Assembly (NCBI RefSeq): GCF_001263205.1
Contig: NZ_CP012333.1
Span: 868,001-932,000, forward strand
DNA: 64,000 nucleotides
Origin: Labilithrix luteola
GTDB lineage: Bacteria; Myxococcota_A; Polyangia; Polyangiales; Polyangiaceae
Reading direction: 5' to 3'
In this document: positions 44,859 through 53,530 of the stretch, piece by piece
How positions within the stretch are numbered: the first letter of the stretch is position 1
How the letters are laid out: every line of letters begins with the position of its first letter
Made by a program: the position numbers and the translations under genes
The notes under the pieces: model-generated
What the model was told of the DNA's origin: nothing
The model's input: only the letters and a program-made list of their open reading frames with translations
The model's database searches: none

Positions 44859-45723
44859 GCGTCGCCCCCCTCCTCCTCGATGCGAATCGCATCGCGACGC
44901 ACGAGGAGCATGGCGAGCCCAGTAAAGATGGCGATCGCGACCACGGCACGGAATGCTCGTCCCACCTCGACCGGCCCCGGACCGAGCGCCGAACGCAGGG
45001 CGGACAGCGCCGACGGAACGGAGAGCACTTCGGCGACGCCGTCGGGCAAGACCTTCGCGAGAGCCGACGCGATGATCTCCGGGATGACGACGACCGACAC
45101 GAGAAAGAGGTAGCCCCCCACACGCGAACGGGCGCCGAGTGCAGCGAAGGCGATGGGCGCGACGACGACCGCGAACGCGATCGAAAAAACGACGGACGCG
45201 AACGTGGTCTGCAACGTTTGACCGACGACGGCCGCACGGGGCGCCGCCAATGCCGACGCAAGCCCCGCGAGCAAGGTGCCGCCCCGACGAGCAGCGCGAG
45301 GAGCAACGCGAGACCGAACACGCGCGCCACGAGATATCCGCGCAAGGACGTCGTCCGCGCGACGAGGAGCGCACGGATGCCGTCGCTTCGATCGCGCCGG
45401 AGCGCTCGGAGCGCGGCCGAGAACGCGAGCAAGAATCCACCACCCCACGCGAGCGCACCAGAGGCGATGATCGGAACGTCGTGGAGCGGCGCCTTCTCGC
45501 TGCGCGCGGCGAGCACGAAGGCGAAGACGACCGCGCCGAGTGCGGTCAGCGCCACGATCGCAAGCGAAATGATCGGGAGAACGCCCCGGCGGGCCAGGCT
45601 CATGCCTAGCGCGAGCATCGGCATGAGCATTCGACGACGACGCTGGACGGCGCCGAACGGCGCCGACGGCCGCGCAGGATCGCCGGGCTGCCGGTCTGTG
45701 TGGGTGCCAGGGGCCTCGGCCAT
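44855..45723 (-). CDS. ABC-2-type permease, frame broken at 45282-45285
   Basis: The ATG at 45723 opens a Pro/Arg-rich cytoplasmic leader and then helices (GVLPIISLAIVALTALGAVVFAFVLAA, ASGALAWGGGFLLAFSAALRAL). The ALRRDRSDGIRALLVARTTSLRGYL loop after the second helix is typical of ABC-2 permeases. After LLALLVG the frame degenerates, while the next frame continues GTLLAGLASALAAPRAAVVG, more helices and a stop at 44855. One extra base in the C4 run at 45282-45285 (coding G4) restores a 289-aa six-helix protein. It heads the three-gene transporter operon and is divergent from the 795-aa sensor-like gene. Confidence 0.65.
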
Positions 45724-45785
45724 CCGAACCTCGAAAAGACCACAGGTTCGTGCCTTTCGCCAGGGGTGCTAGGCTGCGCGCCGCC

Positions 45786-48173
45786 ATGTCCCCCCGCGCC
45801 CCGCTACCAAGCCCCGCTTCGCTCGAAGAGCGAAGGCGGACCGGCCTTGCGTGGCGACGGGCGCTCGTCCTTGCCCTGCCTGTCCTCTACGTGGCGGGCG
45901 TCGCGGTGGGCGCGAACGAAGGGCATCCTGCCGCGTGGCTCACCATCGGTCTCGGGCTCGCGGTTGCCGTCCTCGGGGCGATGGTCCCGGAGGAGGCATC
46001 GCCGAGCACGGCACGCACCTACCTGTGGACGGCCGGCAACCTCGCCGTGGCACTCGCCTCCGTTGCCCTCTCGTCACGACCGCCGTGGGCTGCGCTCCTC
46101 CGCGAGATCGGTGCGCTCGGCGCGGGGATCGTCACGGTCCGTTCGATCGCCAGCATCGAGCCGGACGCCGGCCTCGGACCGAGCGCCACAGAGGCCTCGA
46201 CGCGAGATTTCGGCATGCGCGATCTCGAGCGCTTGGCCCTCGCGCTCGTCGTCATCGGGTGGGGAACCGCAGCCATCCTCGACGCGCTCGCCGTCTTCGG
46301 TGTGGCGCCTTCGGTCACGGAGTCGGCCCCCCTCGCAGCGGCATCGGCCGGCGCCGGGTCGCTCTTCGGTATCGGCGCGATGGCGCTCCTCGCCTTCGGA
46401 ATTCGGCGCCTCGAGCTCGGCGCACCACCTCGCGCGCTGGTCGTCGCGTCCGTTTCGGGCGTTGGCCTGCTCGTCGCCATCATGCTCGCCTTCGCGACGA
46501 AGGTTCGGGCGGACGCGGCCGCAGCGCTCGGCTCGGCGCTCGCCGCCCCGGCCATCGTGAGGCTCACGCGCGCGCGCGATGCGTGGGTCGTCGCGCGTCG
46601 AGGTCGCCGGCTCCTCACCCTCACGGTTTTCGGCGGTCCGGTCGTGGTGTTGGCGGCCATCGCCGCGTCCGGTCATGGGGCGTCACTGCTCGTTCTCACG
46701 TTCGCGCTCGGGGCGCTGGGCGTAGGTGCGGCCGCCCCTCGCCTCGAAGAGACGTTCCTGCCGATGAAGGGCGCCTTGCTCGAAGCCCTTCGCGAGTCTC
46801 GCCGGATGGCACGCGATCGTGACGCACGCGCCGCCATCGCCAACACGCTCGTGAAGCTCCGCGAAGCCTCGGGGCAGATCCCCCAGGCCGGCAATCCGGG
46901 TCATTCGCCTGAGCTCTGGATGTTGCATCCCACGCGTGTTTGCACCGTCGACGCGGCCGGCTACCTGCGCGAGCGCGAGGCCGAGCTCCCCGTCTCCGTG
47001 GTCGACATCGCGAAAGACGAGCCCCATCGAACGGTGCGTGTCGACGTGCTTCGTGCTCTCGAAGTCCGACGCGCCGATCTGCGCCCACTCCTTCGCTGGC
47101 TCGAAGATCGCGGCGCGCTCTTCGCCACCATCGTCTCCGAGAGTGACGAGCCTGACGGCCTCCTGCTCATGCCCGCAGGCAGGCGTGGTGAGGCGCTCAC
47201 CATCGAAGAAATCCGAGCCGCCAAGGAACTCGCCGACGCGTTCGTGGCCGTCTGCCAGGCACGCAGTGCACACGAGCGCCACCTCGCGCGCGAACGCGAG
47301 CTTGCCGATCAGGTCGACACGCTCGACGACGAGCTCGCACGCTTGCGCCACGCAGCTTCCATCGACAACGGACGCCACGAGCTCGCATCGTCACGCCTCG
47401 CGCGCCCGGCCACGGTCGGCATCTATTCGGCGCCGTCGCGGCTCTCCTACGATGCTCTCGAGCGCCGCGTGGAGCAAGACGCGCCCATCGTGCTCGTGGC
47501 GCGCGCCGGCATCGATCCGGTGCCCTTCATCGCGCGGGCACATCTCAGCGGCCCCCGCAAAGACGCGCCGCTCGTGATCGTCGATGGCACCTCTTCCCGC
47601 GAGCACGATCTCGAGCGCTGGAAAGACGAACGGCGCTCTCCTCTCGCCCTGGCCGATCGCGGCCTGCTCGTCCTCGTCGACGGTGCTGCGCTCCCGCGTG
47701 ACGTTCAGGTGCTCGTCGCTCGGGCGCTGCTCGAACGAAGGCCGCCCTGGGAACAGGCCACACCGCTCGACGTCGGCATCGCCCTCACCTCCACCATGAC
47801 GCCCGACGCGCTCATGGAGGAGGGCCGTCTTTCGCCCGAGCTCCACGCACGCGTCGAAGACGCGCGGCCCATCGAGCTACCGGGCCTCCACGAGCGCGCA
47901 GAAGATCTCTTCTCCATCGTTGCCGACAGGCTCGCGCGTGAAGGCCTGCGTGTGCTGGGCCGTCCGATCGGTATCGACGCTGCCGCGTTCTCGCGCCTCG
48001 TCGAACACCCCTTCGAAGGCGAAGACGCGGAGCTCGCCACGATCGTCACGCGGCTCGTCGCGCGCGTTTCGGGCGACGTGGTGCGCGCGGCCGACGTCGA
48101 CGCACTCGGCATCGTCGAGCCGCCCCCCGTCTCCGTGGAGCGCTCGGAGCGCAAGCACGCCAACGACGGCTGA
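45786..48173 (+). CDS. Polytopic membrane protein with degenerate NtrC-type AAA+ domain
   Basis: 795 aa from the ATG at 45786 (a GTG at 45750 is possible). About ten membrane helices occupy residues 30-330. A cytoplasmic GAF-like region follows (RVCTVDAAGYLREREAELPVSVVD, VSESDEPDGLLLMP), then a coiled coil (about 490-530). Residues about 560-700 resemble a sigma-54 activator core: PIVLVARAGIDPVPFIARAHLSG, LVIVDGT, ADRGLLVLVDGAALPRDVQVLVARAL, and DVGIALTSTM. The Walker A GK, the GAFTGA loop and the DE of Walker B are missing, and no HTH follows. It is probably a non-hydrolysing signalling scaffold. Confidence 0.65.
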   Translation: MSPRAPLPSPASLEERRRTGLAWRRALVLALPVLYVAGVAVGANEGHPAAWLTIGLGLAVAVLGAMVPEEASPSTARTYLWTAGNLAVALASVALSSRPPWAALLREIGALGAGIVTVRSIASIEPDAGLGPSATEASTRDFGMRDLERLALALVVIGWGTAAILDALAVFGVAPSVTESAPLAAASAGAGSLFGIGAMALLAFGIRRLELGAPPRALVVASVSGVGLLVAIMLAFATKVRADAAAALGSALAAPAIVRLTRARDAWVVARRGRRLLTLTVFGGPVVVLAAIAASGHGASLLVLTFALGALGVGAAAPRLEETFLPMKGALLEALRESRRMARDRDARAAIANTLVKLREASGQIPQAGNPGHSPELWMLHPTRVCTVDAAGYLREREAELPVSVVDIAKDEPHRTVRVDVLRALEVRRADLRPLLRWLEDRGALFATIVSESDEPDGLLLMPAGRRGEALTIEEIRAAKELADAFVAVCQARSAHERHLARERELADQVDTLDDELARLRHAASIDNGRHELASSRLARPATVGIYSAPSRLSYDALERRVEQDAPIVLVARAGIDPVPFIARAHLSGPRKDAPLVIVDGTSSREHDLERWKDERRSPLALADRGLLVLVDGAALPRDVQVLVARALLERRPPWEQATPLDVGIALTSTMTPDALMEEGRLSPELHARVEDARPIELPGLHERAEDLFSIVADRLAREGLRVLGRPIGIDAAAFSRLVEHPFEGEDAELATIVTRLVARVSGDVVRAADVDALGIVEPPPVSVERSERKHANDG

Positions 48174-48202
48174 GCGGCCCAGGCTTTCGACCAGGAGGCG
48201 AC

Positions 48203-49228
48203 TCAGACGTTCGAGACTTTGGTGTCGCCGAAGCTCACGTCGACCACGATGCTCGGCTCGAGAATCGCGTCGAAGATCTCGCTGACTTCCATCGAGGCAT
48301 CGTGCTCGGGCGGAGTGCTGCCGAGCGGCGCGCGCACGCGGTGCGCCTCTTCGCGAAGCTGCGCGAAGGTGGTCCGCACGGCCTTGCGCATGTCGTCGGC
48401 CGTTGCCCAGCGCTCCTTCTTGTCGAAGGCGAGGGCCTTGTCGACGATGCCGACGACCCACGTGGGCATCTGCGGAACCACGACGCCGAGCGAGATCGCG
48501 CGGTCTTTCATGGCCTGGAAGAGGCGCTCGGTCGGAGCCTTCGCGTCGTGGACGGCGCGGCCCGCGAGGGCACGGAACATCACCGCGCCGACCGCGAAGA
48601 CGTCCGAGCGGATGTCGATCTGATCGGTCTTGCCCTGCGCTTGCTCGGGCGGCATGTACGCGGCGGTGCCGAGCACGATGCCCGTTGCGGTGGGGGCGCC
48701 GTTGAAGCGCGGATCGCGGAGCCGTGCGAGGCCAAAGTCGAGCACCTTCACGAGCCCTTGCCGCGTGATGTAGAGGTTGCCCGGCTTGATGTCGCGATGG
48801 ATGACTCCACGCGCGTGGAACGCGTGGAGGACATCGAGCACCTGATCGGCCACGGCGAGGACGTCGGGGAGGGGCAAGGTGCCACCGACCCGCGCCAACC
48901 AGTGGTCGAGCGACTCGCCATCGAGCAGCTCCATGACGAGGAACGGCGCGCCATCGGGCGTCATGTCGTCGTCGAGAACGCTGACGGCGCCCGGATGGTC
49001 GACCTGGTTCGCGACGTAACCTTCCCGCAAGAACCGTTCGCGGACGTCTTCGTGCGCGGCGATGAACGGGTGGAGCATCTTGATGGCCACCTTCTTGCCG
49101 TTGCGGTGCGTCGCGGCATAAACCGCGGCCATTCCACCGACATCGACGAGGCGGTCGATCGTCCACTTGTTGTTCAGCGTCTGCCCCACGCGCTTGAGGG
49201 CCTGGGTGCGCGGGTCGGCGGGCGTCAT
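48203..49228 (-). CDS. Soluble Ser/Thr protein kinase (Hanks type)
   Basis: 341 aa from the ATG at 49228 (the frame is open to 49330). Kinase motifs are complete: Gly-loop VGGMAAVYAATH, VAIKML with Lys50, HRDIKPGN with Asp146, DFGLAR, MPPEQAQG (APE-like) and SDVFAVGAVMF. After the kinase core there are about 60 acidic residues ending EPSIVVDVSFGDTKVSNV, with no membrane helix or PASTA domain. It is predicted cytoplasmic and active. Targets are unknown; FHA proteins such as 256-1875 are possible readers, which is speculation. It is convergent with the NtrC-like gene. Confidence 0.92.
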   Translation of the reverse strand: MTPADPRTQALKRVGQTLNNKWTIDRLVDVGGMAAVYAATHRNGKKVAIKMLHPFIAAHEDVRERFLREGYVANQVDHPGAVSVLDDDMTPDGAPFLVMELLDGESLDHWLARVGGTLPLPDVLAVADQVLDVLHAFHARGVIHRDIKPGNLYITRQGLVKVLDFGLARLRDPRFNGAPTATGIVLGTAAYMPPEQAQGKTDQIDIRSDVFAVGAVMFRALAGRAVHDAKAPTERLFQAMKDRAISLGVVVPQMPTWVVGIVDKALAFDKKERWATADDMRKAVRTTFAQLREEAHRVRAPLGSTPPEHDASMEVSEIFDAILEPSIVVDVSFGDTKVSNV

Positions 49229-49375
49229 CGAGCTTGAAGGATCGAAGGAACGCGCGCCCGGGTCAAGGCATCCGTGCGGTTTCTCGGCCTCGGACGCGTC
49301 TTGCGCGATGCGAAACGCGCTCGGTTCCAAGCTCTGCTCGAAGCCCTTCCTCTACATAGGGGGCCGTGTCGGCGA

Positions 49376-50104
49376 TCAAGGCCGGACGCCGAGCAGCGAG
49401 AGCGTCACGCAGGCCACGAGCGTCCCGTACTCCAGCCAGGTCGTGCCGCGATCCGAGATGCGGCGCCGGAGCCTCTCGCCCAAAGAGTTTCCGACGAAAA
49501 TCGTCGCTCCGATGACGACGATGGGAAGGACGAGCTCACGCGTGAGGAGGCCCGACGTTCCGTAGGCCACGACGCGGGCGAAGTGCGTCACGGCAGCGAC
49601 GAGGCTGATCGTCGCCACGTACGGAGAGCCGGTGAGCCCTGCCGAGAGCAGGATCGGAGAAAACAGAATCCCCGCGCCCCCGGAGGTGCCCGTCATCGCG
49701 CCCACGACGAACCCCGCAGGCCCAAGGACGGCGCGCGGGAGACGGAACGACACGACGCCGACCGCCTTGGCGATGGCGATGAGCGTCATCACGCCGAGGA
49801 GAACCTTGAGGACCATCGGCGAGACGACGCCCGCGAGGAAGCCCCCAACGAGCCCTCCTGGCAGCGCCCCCATGACGAGGCGCTTGGCCATCGGACGATC
49901 GAGCGCCGAACGGAAGAGATAGGCGCGATGCACGTTCCCGAGCAGAAGCGCCGGAGCCGTCACGGCGAGCGCGGCGCGCGGGCCCATCCACATCGAGCAG
50001 AGGAGCAGCAGGAGAACCCCGCCTCCCTGCCCCGTCAGCGTCGTCAGTACGCCCGCCGACACGCCCATCACCACGAGCACCGGAACCAGCCACACGAGCG
50101 CCAT
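49376..50104 (-). CDS. TauE/SafE-family membrane transporter
   Basis: 242 aa with about seven to eight helices. TauE/SafE repeats are visible: GVSAGVLTTLTGQGGG near the N-terminus and GFVVGAMTGTSGGAGILFSPILLSAGL in the second half, with ALAVTAPALLLGNVHRA between. Members move sulfonates, sulfite or other organic anions across the inner membrane. It is divergent from a LysR-type regulator, with 79 bases between the two ATGs and dyad symmetry in between, so that regulator probably controls it. Confidence 0.85.
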   Translation of the reverse strand: MALVWLVPVLVVMGVSAGVLTTLTGQGGGVLLLLLCSMWMGPRAALAVTAPALLLGNVHRAYLFRSALDRPMAKRLVMGALPGGLVGGFLAGVVSPMVLKVLLGVMTLIAIAKAVGVVSFRLPRAVLGPAGFVVGAMTGTSGGAGILFSPILLSAGLTGSPYVATISLVAAVTHFARVVAYGTSGLLTRELVLPIVVIGATIFVGNSLGERLRRRISDRGTTWLEYGTLVACVTLSLLGVRP

Positions 50105-50129
50105 GGCCCGAAGTTGCGCTTGCGACGGA

Positions 50130-50155
50130 CATCATTCCAATCGATTCGAATGATG
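50130..50155. promoter_or_regulatory. Dyad operator between TauE/SafE and LysR genes
   Basis: CATCATTC (50130-50137) and GAATGATG (50148-50155) form a perfect 8-bp inverted repeat around 10 bases. Two smaller palindromes nest inside, AATCGATT (50139-50146) and ATTCGAAT (50144-50151). This suits a LysR-type (T-N11-A-like) binding site serving both divergent genes. Confidence 0.6.
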
Positions 50156-50183
50156 TTCACCATCGATTATGCTTATGGCTCGC

Positions 50184-51107
50184 ATGTTCGATTCCCTCCG
50201 CTACTTCACCCTGGTGGTCGAGCACGGCACCTTCACCGCGGCCGCGCGTCATGGGCGCGTCACGCAGCCCGCGCTGACGGCGTCGATCCAGCGACTCGAG
50301 CGACAGATGGGCGGCAAGCTGTTCGTCCGCGGTCCTTCGGGCGCGACGCTCACCGCGGCGGGTCAGGCACTCCTACCGCGTGCACGCGCGGCGCTCGCCG
50401 CCGTGGAAGAAGGCCGGCGCGCCGTTGCCGAAGTCATGGGCCTCGCGGTCGGCTCTGTGCGCCTCGGTGCGGGCGCGACCGTGTGCACGTACTACTTGCC
50501 GCGAATCCTCGCCCGCTTTCGGTCGGAGCACCCGAACGTCTCCTTCTACGTGCGCGAAGCCCATCCCGACGCGCTGCTCGATGCCCTCGAAGCGGGCGAC
50601 CTCGATCTCGTGGTTCTCGCGCAGGCGAAAGCCCCATCACGTGGACGCGCAACCTTCGTCGGCACACGTGACAGGGCGCGCGGCACGGCGTTCGTCCGCG
50701 AACGCTGGCTCGACGACGAGCTCGTTCTCGTGAGCGCGCCGGGCGTCGACGCCGAGACCGCGCCGCTCGTGACGTTCCTGCGCGGAGCCACGACCCGTAC
50801 GCTCTCCGATCAGCACTTCGGCGATCGCCCCATCGCCATGGAGCTCGGGAGCATCGCCACGGTCAAGAGCCACACACGCGCAGGCGTCGGTGTGGCGCTC
50901 GTGAGTCGGCGCGCCATCGAGCGCGACCTCGCGTCGGGTCAGCTCGTGGTCGTTCCGAGCGAGCGCACGCCGGTGGTGCGCCCGCTCTACCTCGTCCACC
51001 GTGGCCCGGATCGGCTCTCGCCAGCCTCCGCCGCGCTCTTGCGCCTGCTTCGCGAGCAGCGAAGACCGAGTCGTCCTCGTCCGGCACGTCCTCTTCGACG
51101 GGCTTGA
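50184..51107 (+). CDS. LysR-type transcriptional regulator
   Basis: 307 aa from the ATG at 50184 (an upstream in-frame ATG is at 50169). The winged helix-turn-helix is at about residues 1-60: MFDSLRYFTLVVEHGTF, TAAARHGRVTQPALTASIQRLE, GGKLFVRGPSGATLTAAG. A linker helix and a periplasmic-binding-like effector domain follow (GSVRLGAGATVCTYYLPRIL, DLDLVVLAQAK, GVGVALVSRRAIERDL). The C-terminus is Arg/Pro-rich. It is expected to bind the dyad at 50130-50155, control the divergent transporter and autoregulate. The effector may be an organic anion, given the partner. Confidence 0.92.
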   Translation: MFDSLRYFTLVVEHGTFTAAARHGRVTQPALTASIQRLERQMGGKLFVRGPSGATLTAAGQALLPRARAALAAVEEGRRAVAEVMGLAVGSVRLGAGATVCTYYLPRILARFRSEHPNVSFYVREAHPDALLDALEAGDLDLVVLAQAKAPSRGRATFVGTRDRARGTAFVRERWLDDELVLVSAPGVDAETAPLVTFLRGATTRTLSDQHFGDRPIAMELGSIATVKSHTRAGVGVALVSRRAIERDLASGQLVVVPSERTPVVRPLYLVHRGPDRLSPASAALLRLLREQRRPSRPRPARPLRRA

Positions 51108-51187
51108 AGCTCACCCGAGCTCAGCCGATCCACCGCTTCGCTGTCCGCGCACACGCGCGCATGGTGCGTTTCGCTTTCTGCCGCGGC

Positions 51188-52237
51188 ATGCCTCATCGTG
51201 TAGGCTCTCGATCCTTGCGTCGCGCCGCTCTTGCCCTCCTCGTCCTCGTTCTCGCCATCACCGGCGTCGGCTGTCCGTGCGTTCGCTCGGCGGTCAACGC
51301 GAGCCCCGAGCTCCGTTGGTGGCTCTTCTCGAACTTCGGCGCCTCGAAGATGTGCCCCGAGATGATGAAGCGCGGCGTGCCGCTGAAGCTGCAAGCGCTC
51401 GGCGCCGCGAGCGTGGGTCGCTTCTTCCCGCAGCAGTGCAACGTACAGGTCGACGACGCGCGCAAAGCCATCGTCATGACGGCCTCGGGCACCGGTTACG
51501 CGATGCTTCCGGTCACGCGTCGCGTCGGCTTTTCCGTCGGCATGACCGTCGAGTACCTGCCCGACTTCCGCATGGAAGACGACTCGATGTACGTGTGGGG
51601 CAAGTTCAATCGCTTCATCGTCCCGCCCGAACTACGGATCGTCGGCGTGGAAAATGCCCTCGTGAACCTCGCCACGAAGACGCCCGCGGGTGACGTGGCG
51701 ACGCTGCTCGGGCGCGGCATCGTCGAAGGAGAGATCGGTCGCGGCTTCACCGTCGTTCGCCAGGACGACGGCGACGACTTCACGCTCGGACACCTCGAGC
51801 CGCCGGAGAAGCCGAAGCGTCACTTCAAGAGAGGCGACGATCACGTCGTTCTCGCGAGCGACCTCACGGAGCTGAAGCCGCAATCGCGCGACTACCTCGG
51901 CCCGTTCGAAATCAACGACTCGGGCGCAGCGCTCTTCTTCCGCGCGAAGGTCGACCGTGGCCCCGTCACGTACGCGGTCGTGGAGAGGAGCGTCGGAGAT
52001 CTCTGGCGACGGAGCTACGAAGCCGCGCAGCCGATGGCGGCTCCGCCGGGCATGCTCCTCGCGTCAGGCACGATGGCCGGCGGCGAAGCGAGCCTCAAGT
52101 TCCCGCTCGAGCGCGGCTCGTACTACGTCGTCGTCGAGAACCAGGCTCCCGCGGCGTTTGCACCGCTCGGCGTGACGCTGCCCGTTCCCGAGACGAGCGC
52201 GTACGTGAGCTATAGCGCCGAGATCGGCGACCGCTGA
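51188..52237 (+). CDS. Hypothetical lipoprotein
   Basis: 349 aa from the ATG at 51188, chosen because it gives a clean signal peptide (RSLRRAALALLVLVLAITGVGC, Cys29 lipidated); earlier starts exist to 51104. The mature protein has a Cys-rich start (CPC, KMCPEMM, QQCNVQ) and a mixed beta region (YVWGKFNRFIVPPELRIVGVEN). The C-terminal segment SLKFPLERGSYYVVVENQ looks like a beta-sandwich strand pair, perhaps a pre-peptidase-like domain. No family is firmly recognised. It lies downstream of the LysR gene on the same strand and converges on the Pro/Ala-rich protein gene. Confidence 0.7.
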   Translation: MPHRVGSRSLRRAALALLVLVLAITGVGCPCVRSAVNASPELRWWLFSNFGASKMCPEMMKRGVPLKLQALGAASVGRFFPQQCNVQVDDARKAIVMTASGTGYAMLPVTRRVGFSVGMTVEYLPDFRMEDDSMYVWGKFNRFIVPPELRIVGVENALVNLATKTPAGDVATLLGRGIVEGEIGRGFTVVRQDDGDDFTLGHLEPPEKPKRHFKRGDDHVVLASDLTELKPQSRDYLGPFEINDSGAALFFRAKVDRGPVTYAVVERSVGDLWRRSYEAAQPMAAPPGMLLASGTMAGGEASLKFPLERGSYYVVVENQAPAAFAPLGVTLPVPETSAYVSYSAEIGDR

Positions 52238-52255
52238 GAGCCGCTCGCGCCGAAC

Positions 52256-53095
52256 CTACTTCGACCCGCCGAGCGTGAGGTTCGTCTCGTCGGTGGCCGC
52301 CTTGTAGAGCTTGAGCGCGTCGTCCGCGTCTCTGTTCTTCTCCGCTTTTTCGGCCTTCTCGGCCTTCGCCGGCTTCTCGACGGGCGCAGCAGCCTTCGCC
52401 ACGGGCGCAGGTGCAGGCTTCGCGACAGGAGCGGGATTCGCCGTGACGTGAACCGGCGCCTTGGCCGCGGGCGCGGGCGGCGGTGCAGCGACCGGAGCCG
52501 CCGCAACCTTGTGCGTGACCGGCAGAGGCGGAGCGGCCACGACCTTCGCCTTGGGGGCTTCGACCTTCGCCGAGGGCGTCACGATCACGGGCGGTTGCTC
52601 GGGAACGCGCGCGACGACGTTCGCGGTCGGAGCCTGCGTTGCACGCGCCGTTGCGACGCGCGCGGGCGGAAGCCCCTCGGACGGAGCCGACTGCCCATCG
52701 AGGACGGCGGCCGCGGCCTGGACGGAAGGCACCACTTCGGCGGCAGCCCTCTTCGCGTTCACCCCGACGCCGAGCACGCTGCCAAGGACCGCGCCGGCGA
52801 TGGCAATCGTGAGGCCGAGCATGAAGTTCGGCCTGGAGCTCGGGCGCGCAACGGGGAGCGGCGTAACCGACGACGTGAAGTGAGGATGGGTATACGGAAC
52901 GTGCGCGCTCATCGCGACGGGCGAGAGCGTGTTGGGCGGCACCGGAACCGGGCCATACGCGGGCGGCACACTGAAAGGGTGGCTCGGCGTGTACATCGGC
53001 GCGACCGGGCGCGTCTGCACGGGCATGTGCTGCGCCGGCATGACGTGCTGCACCGGCGCGACGGGCTCGAACTCGGCCGACTGCGTCGGCATCAT
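52256..53095 (-). CDS. Pro/Ala-rich single-pass membrane protein
   Basis: 279 aa from the ATG at 53095, which overlaps the TGA of the 90-aa gene upstream (ATGA). An N-terminal His/Pro-rich cytoplasmic region (about 95 residues) is followed by one transmembrane helix (LGLTIAIAGAVLGSVLGVGV). A long Ala/Pro/Lys/Val-rich periplasmic region comes next, with a Lys/Glu stretch (KPAKAEKAEKAEKNRD), and the end is LKLYKAATDETNLTLGGSK. This is a low-complexity tether of unknown role. It may be the second half of one gene with 53092-53364, because adding one base to the G4 run at 53106-53109 would fuse the two frames. Confidence 0.6.
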   Translation of the reverse strand: MMPTQSAEFEPVAPVQHVMPAQHMPVQTRPVAPMYTPSHPFSVPPAYGPVPVPPNTLSPVAMSAHVPYTHPHFTSSVTPLPVARPSSRPNFMLGLTIAIAGAVLGSVLGVGVNAKRAAAEVVPSVQAAAAVLDGQSAPSEGLPPARVATARATQAPTANVVARVPEQPPVIVTPSAKVEAPKAKVVAAPPLPVTHKVAAAPVAAPPPAPAAKAPVHVTANPAPVAKPAPAPVAKAAAPVEKPAKAEKAEKAEKNRDADDALKLYKAATDETNLTLGGSK

Positions 53096-53364
53096 CGACC
53101 GCGGCGGGGATTCGCGGCGGGCAACGCATGCGTGGGGGAATGGCGGCCGTACGAACGCGCGGAAGGCGGACGGCGTAGGACCGTTTCCGAGGGAAGCTGC
53201 GCTCGATGCTCCTGGGCACGCGGCACCGTTCGATTCCAAACCTGCCGCGGCTGCGGGGCGGGAGGAACCACCGGCGGCGCATCGTCGACCTCGATCGACT
53301 CGAAGTCTCCGGAGCGGAGAAAGAACTCGTCGGGTGGCGGTGGACGTTTGGAGAACGGCAGCAA
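53092..53364 (-). CDS. Small protein upstream of, or N-terminal half of, the Pro/Ala-rich protein
   Basis: 90 aa from a TTG at 53364, chosen because a perfect AGGAGG (complement of 53374-53379) lies 9 bases before it. It reads LPFSKRPPPPDEFFLRSGDF, then ESIEVDDAPPVVPPAP and a basic tail, with no recognised domain. Its TGA overlaps the ATG of the next gene. The acidic DFESIEVDD start resembles the N-terminus of a larger protein, so this is either a coupled small gene or the front half of a gene split by a missing base at 53106-53109. Confidence 0.45.
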   Translation of the reverse strand: MLPFSKRPPPPDEFFLRSGDFESIEVDDAPPVVPPAPQPRQVWNRTVPRAQEHRAQLPSETVLRRPPSARSYGRHSPTHALPAANPRRGR

Positions 53365-53530
53365 CGGAGTGGACCTCCTAGAGGGGTCGTGACCTCGGTT
53401 CTGCGAAAGGCGAGCCAGGCCGTGGAGGCCACAATTCCCCGCCAAACGACGGCGCCTCGCCGGTCAGGATGGATACCTGGGGGTCGAATGATCCAGTTGC
53501 GGACTCACGCGACTGGACCGCACATCGCCC

